From: Neostapfia colusana
Taxonomy: Eukaryota; Streptophyta; Magnoliopsida; Poales; Poaceae
Assembly (NCBI GenBank): GCA_030760725.1
Contig: JASWHV010000009.1
Coordinates: 109,751,854-109,815,853 of the forward strand
Length of the DNA: 64,000 nucleotides
Direction of reading: 5' to 3'
Shown: positions 12,661-24,912 of the stretch, one piece after another
Numbering within the stretch: the first letter of the stretch is position 1
Layout of the letters: every line of letters begins with the position of its first letter
Notes under the pieces: generated by a model
Told to the model about the DNA's origin: nothing
Database searches by the model: none
What the model saw: only the letters and a program-made list of their open reading frames with translations
Position numbers and translations under genes: made by a program

Positions 12661-13345
12661 ATCTTTAGGCACCAGCTTCTGGACCTTCAATTGAGCCGGA
12701 CACGGTAGATAACTTGTCTCAGCCAATAACATGTAGGCTTATGCTATTGGTCGGAGGAAGCTTTCCAATGGAGGTCGGGAGAGGGCTAGTGTATCCCTGT
12801 CAGATCATGCTTCACGACATCCAGGTCGACACATCATCCTTTGTTGTGGTCAAGGTACATGGTGCATGACAATTCGAAAAACCTGAAGCTCGAAGTGCCA
12901 CCGGACGATACAACGCTGACTATGCGGGATGCGGTTACTAGAAGGGTTCAGTGGAGACGGACTTCTATTGTTATTGACCCAGCACCAGTAGATTCAGCAT
13001 CGACCTCTCCTGCTTCGATGTCTCCTGAGGCACGTCTGCCTCCGTTTTCGAATTCAGGGTGGATGGTTCTGTCTCCAATTCGAGACCAGTTGTCTCAATT
13101 ATAGAGAAGCAACAGAAGTCTCCAATTCGAGATCAGCTGCATCCGTCTCTAATTCTAGAGCTGTTGCAGAAGTCTCCACTTGAAGAGCAGCCGCGTCGGT
13201 CTCCACCTCGCACTCGGAGTACCCTGCTCCCTACACCTGATCAACCGCAGGCAAAGGCGACGAAGAATGTACGTGTCAAGAGTCACACGCAGCAGCGGAA
13301 GACGTCGTCGAAGGAAAAACAAAGGGCAAGAAACCACTGAAAGAG
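12660..13345 (+). pseudogene. CACTA ORF continuation (domain of unknown function before the C48 protease)
   Basis: One frame reads CRLMLLVGGSFPMEVGRGLVYPC-type sequence. A second (12841-13104) reads NLKLEVPPDDTTLTMRDAVT and RRVQWRRTS. Blocks like these occur in plant CACTA proteins between the transposase-like region and the C48 protease. A low-complexity Ser/Pro and Arg/Gln stretch with imperfect repeats (SPIRDQL) follows to about 13340. The reading changes frame at least twice, so it is a pseudogene. Confidence 0.6.
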
Positions 13346-14484
13346 TCGGAAGCTAACCCGAAGTTGCCAACAGCTATGACACAAGCTAACCCGGAGTTCC
13401 AACTGAAAGAAGATGGTAAATATTGTGTTGGCCTTCATAACTACTACATCAATAATTACAAAAAATATCAACACTTAGGGTGTGTTTGGCATGGCTCTAC
13501 TCCACAGTAGGGCAACTCTGAGGTGGAGCAACTCTGCTGTGGAGTTAGAGGTGTTCATGGTGGTGTTTGGCTGAAATATTGTTCTCAGCTCTAGAAAAAG
13601 AGTTAGGAGGGTGTAATACCATTATTACCCCTACTACGCTGATTGTATGTATTTTTAGTCGAAACAGTCTAGTAGCTTATTTTTGAACGCTGTTGCTGCA
13701 AATCATTATGGCCATGGTCCACTAGGTGACAATCAAGCAAGGTCACATGGCAATGTAAGGTATTGTTTATATAATTAATTGTGCAACAATATCTATTCTT
13801 TTATAACATCGCTTTCATCACACATGCCGAAGATGTCAAATTTGTTAGTGTCGTAGAGATGGCTGCTGCCAAAGCTGCTCAACAACGGCTGATGCATGGA
13901 GTATGGACTAATGTATGCTTTGGTAATATGAGGCGTGCTTTAGCATGTACGACCGCGACGGCGACCTAGGCGGCAGCAGCGACGGTGGCGGCGGAGCCGG
14001 ATGACACGCTGGGTGGCCCGGACTGCCAGGGATGACCGCCGACAGGAGAAGCGCCGTGACTCGGCGGCGCTTCTGCCACTGGTCCCTCGACCGGTCTGCG
14101 AAATTAAGGAACAATCATCACAAAAGGTGTGCCATGGATGAAGACTGGATAAAGGTTTATATTAAGAACCCACGGTGCTTAGGAGAATCTCAGTAATGCT
14201 ACTACTCACAGAGGTCGTCGCCAACGTGGAAGCAGTTGTTCATGGCCCACCGTCCGTAGTTGGTGCCGGCATCGGGGACGCGCCACCCGTACTGCCGATG
14301 TGGAACACGAGGCCCTGCGACGATGAGGCCGCAGAGCCGGGGCGTAGAGTGAGAGGACGATGGAGAGGAGAAGAGGGAGCCCGTGGGAGCGGCCACCAAC
14401 CCTGCGCGCCATGGATGGATGTAACATCCGAAATTTTATCACATGTGCACAAACTCTCCTCTCTCCCTTCTCTCACTGCCAACC

Positions 14485-16824
14485 TATAACACCCCACTTT
14501 TTGTAAAGCTAATAAATCAGGGTTATAGAATTAATCACTAGACAAATTACGCACACTCCTGGCCGATTTCAGATATGCCTTTCATCAAAACTGGTGCAGC
14601 CACCCCTCTATCTTTTCCTAAAGGCAAACCTTTTTTTTCTTCTTCCTCCCCCATCCTCATCCATTCTACGAGAATCTTCTAGAACCACACATCACCCACC
14701 TCTTCCTTCCCCATCCTTATCCATTTCACAAGGAGCTCCCGGAGTCACCCCTCCCATATCTCTTCTTCCTCTATTCTTATCCATTTCACGAGAAGCTTCC
14801 GGAATCATCACCCCACATGCCCATTCCTCCTTCATCCTTATCCATTCCACGAGAAGCTTCCGGGACCACCCCTCACATATCTTCCCCCCCTATCCTTATC
14901 CACTCCGCGAGAAGCTTCTGGAACCAACCCTCACATATATCTCCCCCTATCCTTATCCACCCCACGAGAAGCTTCCAGAACCACCCCTCACATATATCTC
15001 CCCCCATCCTTATCCACTCCACGAGAAGCTCCCGGAACCTGCATTAATTACACCTCACCTACCTCTCCTTCCTCCATCCCTATCCCTTTCCCCCTTCATC
15101 AATAAAAGAGGCTCGGGGGCTCACTTTCTCCCCCGCCCCATTGAGCACCGGCGCTCGCGTCCCCCCCCCCCCAACATCGATCTCCGACGAGGAACCCTCC
15201 CCGCCGAGCCCCGCCAAGCCACGGCCAAGGTGAGCAGCCCAGCCTGCACTCTTCTCCCCGAGTCATCCCCCCCTTCTCCCTCTCCTCGGATTTGGCCGCG
15301 ACCACCCCGTGGCATGGCCGCCCTTCCATGAAGTTGCTCTACTTCCTACCCATAATCGGAAGCTTAATCGAGTGAGCCATAGCCTCGGCGTTCGATTTCT
15401 TACTCTCTGGCCAGCCTTCCCCCGTTTACTCTCGCTGGTTTGAACCCAACCCTAAGCAACCCCTTGATTGGCCTTCGACCAGATCTCACCCACACACAAA
15501 GATCACTTAATCCAATTTGTCTTATAAAAATCATCTAATATCATAATATAGTTAGTGCAAGCAAGTCTGAATGATGTATATTTGCTTTGTTTGTATGTTT
15601 GCTTGTGCGCGGTGTAGAACCAGTGCCGGAAGAGAACCCAAGGGAGCCAAGTGACCAAGAGCACGACGCTGCAGACGGTAGCGAAGGCAAGTTCCATCAC
15701 CCCCTTTTTGATCATATTGCTCCTATGTGAGGTTCATCCATTGTGGCCAGTAGATTAGGCCTTTGCATTAGTGAGCATGAGTTATTCGAGTGATAGAGTG
15801 TAAACATACTAGTTTCTCCTTTTGCAGCATATTGCTATGATGAGATTATGCATGATGATGTTGCCCTGTTTATGTTGCATGGTTGGGGAGAGCATGAGTT
15901 GAGACCGGGGCAGAAGGGTTAGTGTTGGTGTAAGCGCTACCGTGGTGGTAGACTTACAGCGAGTACTATCAAGATGATAGGCTCGTGGTTTGGTATGGAG
16001 GCTGCCCTGGTGAGCCTTAAGGACCGAGTTGTTTTGACATCTCACCTAACTTTATTCAGTACGACCACATGACCCTGTATGGGCGGGGCTTAGCCTAACC
16101 CCAGTGGCTAGCCCGACAGTCATCCACGGTGGAGAGAGAGAGATGCATTTATGAAAATTGAGATGATATTGAGATAAGTCATGACACTGGGTTGAGGACG
16201 ACTGGTTTGGGTGATGTTTCGACTGGGTGTCGGTTATGACGGGCTGTCGTTGATGGTACGTGCGTGTGGGTAAAGCGTACAACCTCTGCAGAGTGTATAA
16301 CCCGTTCGGACGGCCGTGTCCTCGGTATAGGACAGGTTATGGTGTGGTCCTAACAACTAGGAACCCACCTGTTGTGAGAATGAGGTGAGGAATGTCTCTG
16401 GATGGGTTATTTGGTTGCATTTAGTTGCATTAGGTTGCATCACTCTTATTGTTGTGCATTGCATCTATGTTTGTTTCATTCCCCTCCCGAAGGGCGAGGT
16501 GGAGCTTGCTGAGTACTTTTGTACTCAACCGTTGTTGATATCTTCAGAGGATCCTGACTTCAACCCGAAGGACTTCGAGTAGGGTCGCATTCACACCCAA
16601 GGTGTTACTGTGGAACCATGTACGAGGAGGAGCTAGTTGTCCATGTTTTTATGTCGTTAATCATCCTTATGTTAGTCCTTATTATTGTTGTACTAAAGTG
16701 TATGCCGTTGTAATAAAGCTCTGTATGGTTGTGATTCCACTTGTGTTGTAATATTATGTACCGAACTCTGTTTCTGGCATAATATTACGTATTTAGTTCC
16801 GATCTTATGGGTCGGGACGCTTCA
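14485..16824 (+). mobile_element. Solo LTR, 2.34 kb, TSD CAACC
   Basis: It begins TATAACACCCC (a TG-to-TA change at the first dinucleotide) and ends GGGACGCTTCA. It is flanked by CAACC at 14480-14484 and 16825-16829. The flanks rejoin cleanly into the LTR sequence seen intact at 36519-36540. It carries the seven-unit tandem array at 14651-15049, and a TACTTTTGTACTCAACC stretch near 16513 like other Ty3/gypsy LTRs here. The orientation is inferred from the start motif. No coding potential is credited. Confidence 0.85.
14651..15049 (+). repeat. Seven-unit tandem array, 56-61 bp per unit
   Basis: Units begin ATCCTTATCCA at about 14651, 14712, 14773, 14835, 14892, 14949 and 15006, and contain CGAGAAGCTTCC and CCCCTCACATAT. 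A 245-residue open frame over this array is only a by-product of the repeat. Confidence 0.85.
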
Positions 16825-19177
16825 CAACCCTGGCCCAACCGTCAGTTCTTTCTCCCCCAAAGCAACCGCCGACCATCTCTCTCTCTTTTTTATCGCATGT
16901 GATCAAAACTATTTGGCCACGAGCAAATCTTTACGCCTCTTCTCCAACCGACACGGCTACAACTGCCGCCCTCTTCCCCTCTATAAAACCTGACCGAAAC
17001 CGGCCATTTTCCCCCACCAAAACCATACCAATTTTCCCGACAAGAGCCACCGCCCTAATTCCAAATTCTTCAAATTCCGAAACTGATCCTTAGTTCTAAC
17101 ACTCCCTACACCATCCCAAGACCACAAGGAAGGATTCCCGACAAAATTCTCTGAAGAACGGTGCTTGGGGAGCGTTTCCGATGAAGTTCATCGGAGTCCG
17201 CCGCTGATCGCCGTTGTCGACGTCTTTACGGCCATTTCGGGCTCAAAATATCCCTCTAGTTGAGTTCCGAGTGACCTCCTCTACGTTTTGGAGTAAAAAA
17301 TCCAAGAAATAGTGAAGAATTCAAGAAAACCGAAGTTTTTCGGCGACCACCGCTACTCGCCGGCGAGCGCGCTGCCGTGCACGAGGAAGAAGAAGGGGGG
17401 GTCGACGTGGCCGCTTCTAGGCCCTTGGATTTTATTTGTGCGGCTAGGATTAGAAGAAAGAATACCGGTTCGGTTAATTAATCTGGACCCTCCATCTAGG
17501 ATCCAACGGCCCATATTTAAAACGGTTATAACCGTTAGGCTTTTCACGGTTAGGTCCCTGGATATTTAAACAATTAGGAAAAAACATGTACTTTACAGAA
17601 TTAACCTTACTTATATGGAGAAAATAAATAGAAAATAAGTAGTATATGCGTATAATCAAGTATATATATGATTGAAATGTGTTGTTAAGATTCTTATTGC
17701 ATGTTTGCATTGTTTTGTGTGCATATACATGGGTAGAACCATCACAAGAACTACTTCCTAACCTTCAAGAGTAATATTTTGAAGTAAACGAGCAGCAATT
17801 CAAAGGCAAGTGTTCCTCGACCACTTTGTTCCTATTCTAGGATGATTAGTTAGAATGTTTGCATCATGTCTTCAATATGAAACCCAGTTTAGGATGTTTC
17901 TCTAGTTTTATTCCTTATAATTCCTTGCAAATCCAAGGAGGGATTATGTTAGGATTTGTTGGTTGTCATTTTATGTGCTTAGCCAGGCTTAGAACTTAGA
18001 AAATGAATGAAACATTGTCGTTGCTAGTCTTGTGGATTATATGAAAGACATAGGAGTGTGTCATAGTCATAGGAATCTAGACAGGGTGGATTGTTTTGGA
18101 TGGTGCTTCGTGCACGAGACTCGGGTTAGTGATAGTGTCTGTCTTAGATTCTAAGGACCGATTCATGGAACAGTTAACCGGGCTTTACAGTGCCACCACA
18201 AGACTGAGATGGGGCAGCTTGGCCAATTAATTAGGAGTTTGTCGGTATAGTATGAGTGTTTGGATGGTGCAGGGAATGGGAGTCCATTTTTGACTACCCT
18301 CGGAACTGCAAGGCTCAAGAGGGGGCTTCGGTAGGGGAGGGTTTACTCCCAGGAACTGCAGCGGTGAAACCTCAGTGGGCTTGTACTTGCCGGTAGACCC
18401 TTTGTAAAGGCCATGTAGTGATCTTCTTATCACACACCAAAGGAAGTGTGTAATGTGGCTTGCAACCACGGATATCAGGGAGGTTTTTAATCCACCTGGC
18501 AACAGGGGATGAAATCACTACTTGTGGGTAAAGTGGTACAATCTCTGCGGAGAACCAAACTGTCATGACAGCCGTCCTCACGGTCAAGAGCGGCTTGGAC
18601 TTGTCCATGATTAGAGAAACATGGATATGAGTTTAAAGAGTGTGTTGGGTGGTGTAACCTAACATTTATGACTTAATTATGAAGTTGGTGGGGTTTATCA
18701 CTTAGTAATAGAGGTTGCTAATCAAAGCTAAGGCCTAGGATTAATGCATAGTGCGAACCATGTTAGTCTTTCCTTGCTAAAAGCCTTCATAACATTCTTC
18801 CCTATACTTGTTGCGTACCTTTGGGTACTCAAACCTGCTTTTGTTTGATATCAAATGATGTTCAGGTACAAATGAAGATATAGACTTCGATGAGGAGGAT
18901 TTCGATCCCGAAGATTTGTTCTAGGCTGGCGAGACCCCCGGGCAACGCCTGTGGAACTGGAGCATCCACGCTATAGTCTTCCGCTGTTATGTTATTAGTG
19001 TATTGGTACTCTTATTTGGTATTTTATGTCTTATGTTATATTATTATAATATACGTTGTACTTGTCTTGTAATATAATTATATTTCACTCTTGTCGGCAC
19101 ATGTATAATTCAACTGATCCTAGCATACAAGTGAGAATATGCTCGGTGTTCCTTATGGAAAACCAGGTGTGACAAAG

Positions 19178-19190
19178 TGGTATCAGAGCC
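19178..19190 (+). other. Primer-binding site (tRNA-iMet type)
   Basis: TGGTATCAGAGCC starts 4 nt after the 5' LTR end. It is the complement of the 3' end of plant initiator methionine tRNA used by most plant Ty3/gypsy elements. Confidence 0.92.
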
Positions 19191-19384
19191 AAGGTTGCCT
19201 GTAGGACGCAAACCTAGTTAGAAATGGACGGGATGATATTAGTATTTTAGTAAAAACTATTTTACCAAAGATTTTGGTAGAAAAAGGACTATTTAGATTA
19301 TATATATGTTGTCTAACCTCATCTGTACTAAAAAATTTATTATTATTTATTCTTCTAACTCATTTTAAATTTTTCATGAAACAG

Positions 19385-20149
19385 ATGGCACGTACATGTC
19401 TCACAGCCCGTAAGTCCACCAGAGGACGGGTTCCTCGATACCAGTTAGCTGCACGCACCCTTGAGGATGTGGACAACCCCGCCACATACCAAACTCATGG
19501 GGAGTCCACTGGGGGCATGGTGGAGCGCCTTAGACACCTCCTTTGTTGTGTTGGGTACACCGGCAAGCTAGTGGTGTACTACGACACCACCCGAGTTTCT
19601 CGCGCAGAACGCGAGGAATGGAGGTCGGAGGCGAGGATCTACCATGAGAACAAGCTGCTCAAGATCCACAACTCACCAGCATGGAGATACACCATGGCAG
19701 AAGTTGAGAAGGATGCTACTTGGGAGGCGATCACATACCAGAGCTACATCAATCGTGGACGCCTTGAGGGGACTCAATACATGTACACTCCATGGCGACA
19801 AAGTGGAAGTGCGGAGTACAACTATGAACCAATCAGAGAAGGTTGCAACATCGTGCAGATGGACGTGAGCCTCGAGGAAGGAGTTAGCCTCAGCACCAGG
19901 CTACAGAACTGCCAGCAGAAGCTTCAGGATGTACATGACCTACTAAAGAAGACGGAGGCCATAACGCGTGGACTGATGAGGATGAGGGATGGAGAAGTGA
20001 GTGATCTCTATGTTTCAGATGGAGACACTTGGACTCCTGACTCTCCAGACAGTAGGGCAGCCAAACGCCCTCGTGCCTCACCACCACCTGAGGCCACCAC
20101 AACTGAGTTAAAGGCTAGTTCTCCTGATGGTGATGAGGAGGACCCTTAG
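19385..20149 (+). CDS. Extra ORF before gag with a histone H3-tail-like N-terminus (254 aa)
   Basis: The ORF lies between primer-binding site and gag and has an unbroken frame. I chose ATG 19385, since upstream in-frame codons include only a TTG start. The first residues are MARTCLTARKSTRGRVPR, then YQLAAR. Against the histone H3 tail (ARTKQTARKSTGG, then KAPRKQLAT) 15 of the first 22 residues after Met agree, including the ARKS block around H3 Lys9. No histone fold follows. Next comes a mixed charged region (about 30-165), a likely coiled coil (about 165-200, STRLQNCQQKLQDVHDLL), then DTWTPDSPDSR, a basic nuclear-localisation-like AAKRPR and an acidic end (DGDEEDP). A decayed relative occupies the same place in the nested element (31925-32704). 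Function is unknown; a nuclear, chromatin-directed role is an inference. Confidence 0.8.
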   Translation: MARTCLTARKSTRGRVPRYQLAARTLEDVDNPATYQTHGESTGGMVERLRHLLCCVGYTGKLVVYYDTTRVSRAEREEWRSEARIYHENKLLKIHNSPAWRYTMAEVEKDATWEAITYQSYINRGRLEGTQYMYTPWRQSGSAEYNYEPIREGCNIVQMDVSLEEGVSLSTRLQNCQQKLQDVHDLLKKTEAITRGLMRMRDGEVSDLYVSDGDTWTPDSPDSRAAKRPRASPPPEATTTELKASSPDGDEEDP

Positions 20150-20515
20150 GAGAATGCACAAGTCCCAGGGGATAACTAGGATAGGTGTCCTTACATATAT
20201 AATAACTCGTGTAGTACGTATGTGTATTATTATGTAATGCTTAGTATGTAATAGTTGTTTAGATGATTGTTTAGGTTTGATAAATGTAATGTGTTGTTTA
20301 GTGTATAACTTGAGTTGTGAAAGCCATAGGCTTATGTTCACAACCTCGTTAGTGTATGTACATAACTACTAATGAATATGAATGCTAAGTTGTTTCAAAC
20401 ATGATTGTCAAATAACTTAAGTAAAACTTCTATAACTATTGAGTGGAACTAATGAAGATATGCAAGTAGGAGAGTATATATATAGGTTGAATCTAAACGT
20501 AGATTTCCACAATAG

Positions 20516-21620
20516 ATGGCAGGAATAAGAAGACGCAATGAAGGAAATAACAACAATGATGCTGCAAGGGATCTTCTACCTGATGGTAGCTGAGAGTTGC
20601 ACGAAGAGTTGATGGAGGAGTAATGCAACAAATGATGAACATGCAGAATCAACTCATACAGAACTTGACACAAGTGGTGGCCAACCTGCAACAATCCCTA
20701 CCACAAATTCAAAATGCACCACGTCAACAAAGGTTAAGTGAATTTCTCAGTACGCGTCCACCAAGGTTTGACAATGCAATAGAACCTTTAGAAGCTGATG
20801 ATTGGCTCAAGAACATAGAGAACAAGTTGCAGATCATTCAGTGTCAAGGGCGTGAGAGGGTACTCTTTGCCTCTCATCAATTGTATGGATCTGCAGCAGA
20901 CTGGTGGACAGCATACAAGGAAGCTCATGAGGATCCAGAAAGTATTTCATGGAATGAGTTCAATCTTGCCTTCCGCAATCATTATGTGCCAGTAGGTGAA
21001 ATAAAGAACAAGCAGAAGGAATTTATTGGTTTGGAACAAGGAAGCATGTCCGTGCAAGAATATCTCACTAAGTTCACCCAGTTGTCTCGCTATGCTCCAG
21101 GAGACATTGACACTGATGAAAAGAAGCGGAACTGCTTCATTGAAGGTTTGAACTCAGAGATACAGTATGCCATGTCTTCCAGTGACTATGAAAGTTTTCA
21201 GAAGCTTATCAACAGAGCCTTCATAGTTAAAAGAAAGAGACAAAAGTTAGTTGAAGATCGAAAGAAGAAGATGAATTGGCAAGGACAGTCTTCTAGCAGC
21301 AACAGTCGGCCTCGCTTCTCATCACCGCCGGCTGGAACAATGAACCGACCAATGGTTCCTAATCAATTACAGAGGAACTACAATCCTGCTGCTAGGAATC
21401 CAACTTTTAAACCACAACAACAGTGGCAACAAGTGCAGCAACAACGGCCTGCTTTTCAACCTCATCCTGCTGGATCAAATCCTCCAAATGCACAACAAAA
21501 CAATAAAGCACCGCTAAACAAGGTCACTGGGCAATGCTACCATTGTTGAGAACCTGAACACTATGCCAACAGGTGCCCAAGTAAGAAGCCACCTCAACAA
21601 CAGAATCTTGTACGTGGCAA
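20516..21620 (+). pseudogene. gag remnant, outer Tekay element
   Basis: Gag would form the particle that packages element RNA. The likely start is ATG 20516 (MAGIRRRNEGNNNND). TGA at 20591-20593 and a frame change precede the long open part (20623-21549). That part has the retrotransposon gag core (ADDWLKNIENKLQII, YGSAADWWTAY, FRNHYVP, EYLTKFTQLSRYAPG), a Gln/Pro-rich linker and the zinc knuckle. The knuckle is cut by TGA at 21547-21549, straight after CYHC, where Gly is expected; the rest (EPEHYANRCP) follows in frame. The product is therefore broken at both ends. Confidence 0.85.
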
Positions 21621-21621
21621 G

Positions 21622-24600
21622 GTGAATCATATGACCACGGAGGAAGCGCAAGAGGCACCAGATGTGGTAATTGGTATGTTCTCTGCCAATACTCACCCTG
21701 CTACAATTTTGTTTGACTCTGGTGCAACACACTCATTCATAGCCAAGGAGTTCATAACAAGACACAAATTGCCAACTACATCTATGAATCAAGTGTTAGT
21801 AGTAAATTCTCCTAAGGAGAATTAAAGACAAAACAAGTATGTCCTAAGGTGAACCTAGGAGTAAATGGAGTAGAATTCCTTGCAAATATCATTGCGATAG
21901 AATCACAAGAGATAGATATTATCTTGGAAATGGACTGGTTGACAAAGTATAAAAGAGTTATACATTGTTCAACGAGAACTGTGGAGTTAACACATACGGA
22001 TGGGACAAATATCGAGTTTACATCTATTCAAGTACCATCTGGAAATGTTCAACTCAACAAGACCGAGGTAGTCATTGAAGACATAAAGGTTGTCAATGAA
22101 TTTCCAGATGTGTTTCCTGAAGACTTAGCAGGTATGCCACCGGATCGAGAAGTAGAATTCATTATTGAATTAGTACCTGGAACTGCTCCAATATACAAAA
22201 GGCCATATAGAATGGATACCCAACAATTAGCAGAACTCAAGGATCATATCCGAGAGTTATAGGAGAAAGGGTATATCCGTCCTAGTTCCTCACCATGGGG
22301 AGCTCCAGTCATATTTGTACTGAAAAAGGATGGGACTAAGAGGTTATGTGTAGATTACCGTGCCCTCAATGAAGTGACAATAAAAAACAAGTACCCTTTA
22401 CCTCGTATTGAGGACTTGTTTGATCAATTAAGAGGTGCATGTGTATTCTCCATGATTGACCTCCGTTCAGGATATCATCAAATAAGGATAAGAGAGTCGG
22501 ATATTCCAAAGACAACATTTGTCTCTAGGCATGGACTGTATGAATATACAGTTATGCCTTTTGGATTAACAAATGCTCTAGCATATTTCATGTATCTTAT
22601 GAATAAGGTATTCATGAATATTTAGACAAGTTTGTAGTAGTATTCATTGATGATATCCTCATATACTCAAAGAATGAGGAAGAACATGAAGAGCACTTGA
22701 GAATAGTGTTACAAAAGTTAAGAGAAAATCAACTCTATGCTAAATTCAGTAAATGTGAATTTTGGTTTAAGAAAGTTGCTTTTCTGGGACATATTATCTC
22801 CGAAGGAGGAATACTTGTGGACCCAGAGAAGATAACTGGTGTTCAAAAGTGGAAAACACCAGAGAATGTTGGAGAAATCCGAAATTTCTTAGAATTGGCT
22901 GGCTATTACCGAAGGTTCATTGAAGGATTTTCAAAGCTTGCCAAACCACTCACAAAGATGTTGGAGAAAGGAGCTGCTTTCGTATGACTCAAGAGTGTGA
23001 ATCAAGCTTTCTAGAGTTAAAGAAGAAGTTAACAACTGCCCCAGTCTTAGTTATGCCAGATATGAAGAAAGCATTTTCTGTTTATTGTGATGCTTCACGA
23101 CAAGGTTAGGATGCGTTCTTATACAAGAAGGACATGTTATTGCCTATGCTTCCCGACAACTTCAGAAGCATGAGAAGAACTATCCTACCCATGATCTAGA
23201 GTTGGCAGCAGTTGTACATGCATTGAAGTTGTGGAGACATTATTTAATGGGTAAGAGAACCGAGATCTATACAAATCATAAGAGTTTGAAGTATATTTTC
23301 ACTCATCCAAATCTCAACCTCCAACAACGAAGATGGTTAGAGTTCATCAACGATTTTGATGTGGGAATCAATTATCACCCTGGAAAAGCTAATGTGGTTG
23401 CAGATGCTTTGAGGAGAAAGACTCATGTTAACATGTTAACAATGAGAGATCTACAACCTCAACTCTGTGAGGAGTTCGAAAGACTCAACTTATGCCTTGT
23501 AATTCACACGGAGGCCATAGCAATGGAAGTTGACTCAACTCTAGAACAAGATATTCGAAATGGTCAAAAGAATGATGAAAAGATCCAAGAAATCAAGAAA
23601 TTGATCAAAGAAAACAAAGCTCCATGATTTAGAGAAGATGAGCAAGGTATCATGTGGTATGGTAAAAGAATATGTGTGCCAGATATCAAGGAGATAAGGA
23701 AATTAATTTTAAAAGAGGCTCATGATTATGATTATTCTATTCATCCCGAGAGTACAAAAATGTACCATGGTCTTAAGACTAGGTATTGGTGGTATGGAAT
23801 GAAAAGAGACGTTGCAGAGCATGTGGCGTTGTGCGACACATGTCAGCTAGTCAAAGCAGAACATCAAAGGCCTGCATGATTATTACAACCACTAAAAATA
23901 CCTGAATGGAAGTAGCAAGAAATTGGAATGGACTTCATAGTAGTTTTACCCAGGACACAAACATGGTATGACTCAATATGGGTGATAGTGGATAGATTGA
24001 CTAAAGTTGCCCATTTCATACCAGTGAAGGAAAATTATAATGGATCAAAATTAGCAGAACTGTATATGTCAAGAATAGTCTGCTTACATGGTGTACCCAA
24101 AAAGATAGTGTCGAATAGAGGTACACAGTTTACTTCAAGATTCTGGCAGAAACTACATGAGTCTATGGGGACTCGATTGAATTTCAGTTTTGCATATCAT
24201 CCACAAACTGATGGGCAGACCGAAAGAACCAACCAAATTCTTGAAGATATGCTTAGAGTTTGTGCACTTAAAAATAGTAGGAGTTGGGATAAGAATTTGC
24301 CATATGCGGAATTTTCCTACAATAATAGTTACTAGGCAAGTATGAAAATGTCTCCATTTGAGGCGTTACGTGGAAGAAAATGCATAACTCCTTTGTTTTG
24401 GGATCAAATAGATGAGAATAAAGTGTTTGGGCCAGAAGTATTAAGAGATGCAGAAAAGAAAGTGAAAGAAATCCACAACAACTTAAAAATAGCTCAAACA
24501 AGACAAAAGAGTTATGTAGACACAAGGCGAAGAGAATTAATCTTTGAAGTAGGAGATTATGTTTATCTCAAGGTGTCACCCATGCGTGGACTTAGGAGAT

Positions 24601-24912
24601 TTAAAGTAAGAGGAAAGCTAGCACCTCGGTATATCAGACCATTCAAGATACTGGAACGCAAAGGAGAGGTAGCATATCAGTTGGAGTTACCTTCTCGATT
24701 GTCGGATGTACATGACATGTTCCATGTATCACAACTTAAGAAGTGTTTGAGAACTCCAGAAGAGCAATTGCCAATGGAAGAATTGGATGTACAAGAAGAT
24801 GTTTCATATACCGAGTACCCAGTCAGGATTCTTGACACAATGGAAAAGATTACAAGAAACAAAAGAATTCGTATGTGCAAAGTTCAATCGAAACATCATT
24901 CAGAGGCAGAAG
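21622..24912 (+). pseudogene. pol remnant (PR-RT-RH-IN), outer Tekay element
   Basis: Domains are in the Ty3/gypsy order. Protease carries an intact DSGA at about 21718. RT spans about 22230-22690 (SGYHQIRIRES, MPFGLTNA, FIDDILIYS after a frame change near 22620). RNase H lies around 23050-23400 (YCDAS; NHKSLKY, where TDHKSLKY is usual). Integrase runs from about 23700 (CDTCQLVK zinc site, GMDFIV, then SNRGTQF in which the second catalytic Asp is Asn, and GQTER). Multiple stops and shifts break it, near 21823, 22260, 22622, 22985, 23877, 23911 and 24333. Translation reaches the start of the chromodomain, where the nested element at 24913 interrupts it. Confidence 0.9.

Larger units (their letters stand above)
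14420..19174 (+). mobile_element. 5' LTR of the outer Tekay element (interrupted, with a deletion)
   Basis: The LTR occupies 14420-14484 and 16830-19174, separated by the solo LTR. It aligns with the 3' LTR (36461-39675) over both ends but lacks about 800 bp: the junction near 17607 corresponds to about 37314-38112 of the 3' LTR. The absent stretch is AT-rich. Confidence 0.88.

Noticed and set aside
14594..15331. 245-codon plus-strand ORF
   Set aside because: Its Ser/Pro/His-rich sequence is a translation of the 57-bp tandem array inside a solo LTR.
19385..19460. A true histone H3 gene
   Set aside because: Only the N-terminal tail is H3-like; the histone fold helices are absent and the ORF sits between a primer-binding site and gag.
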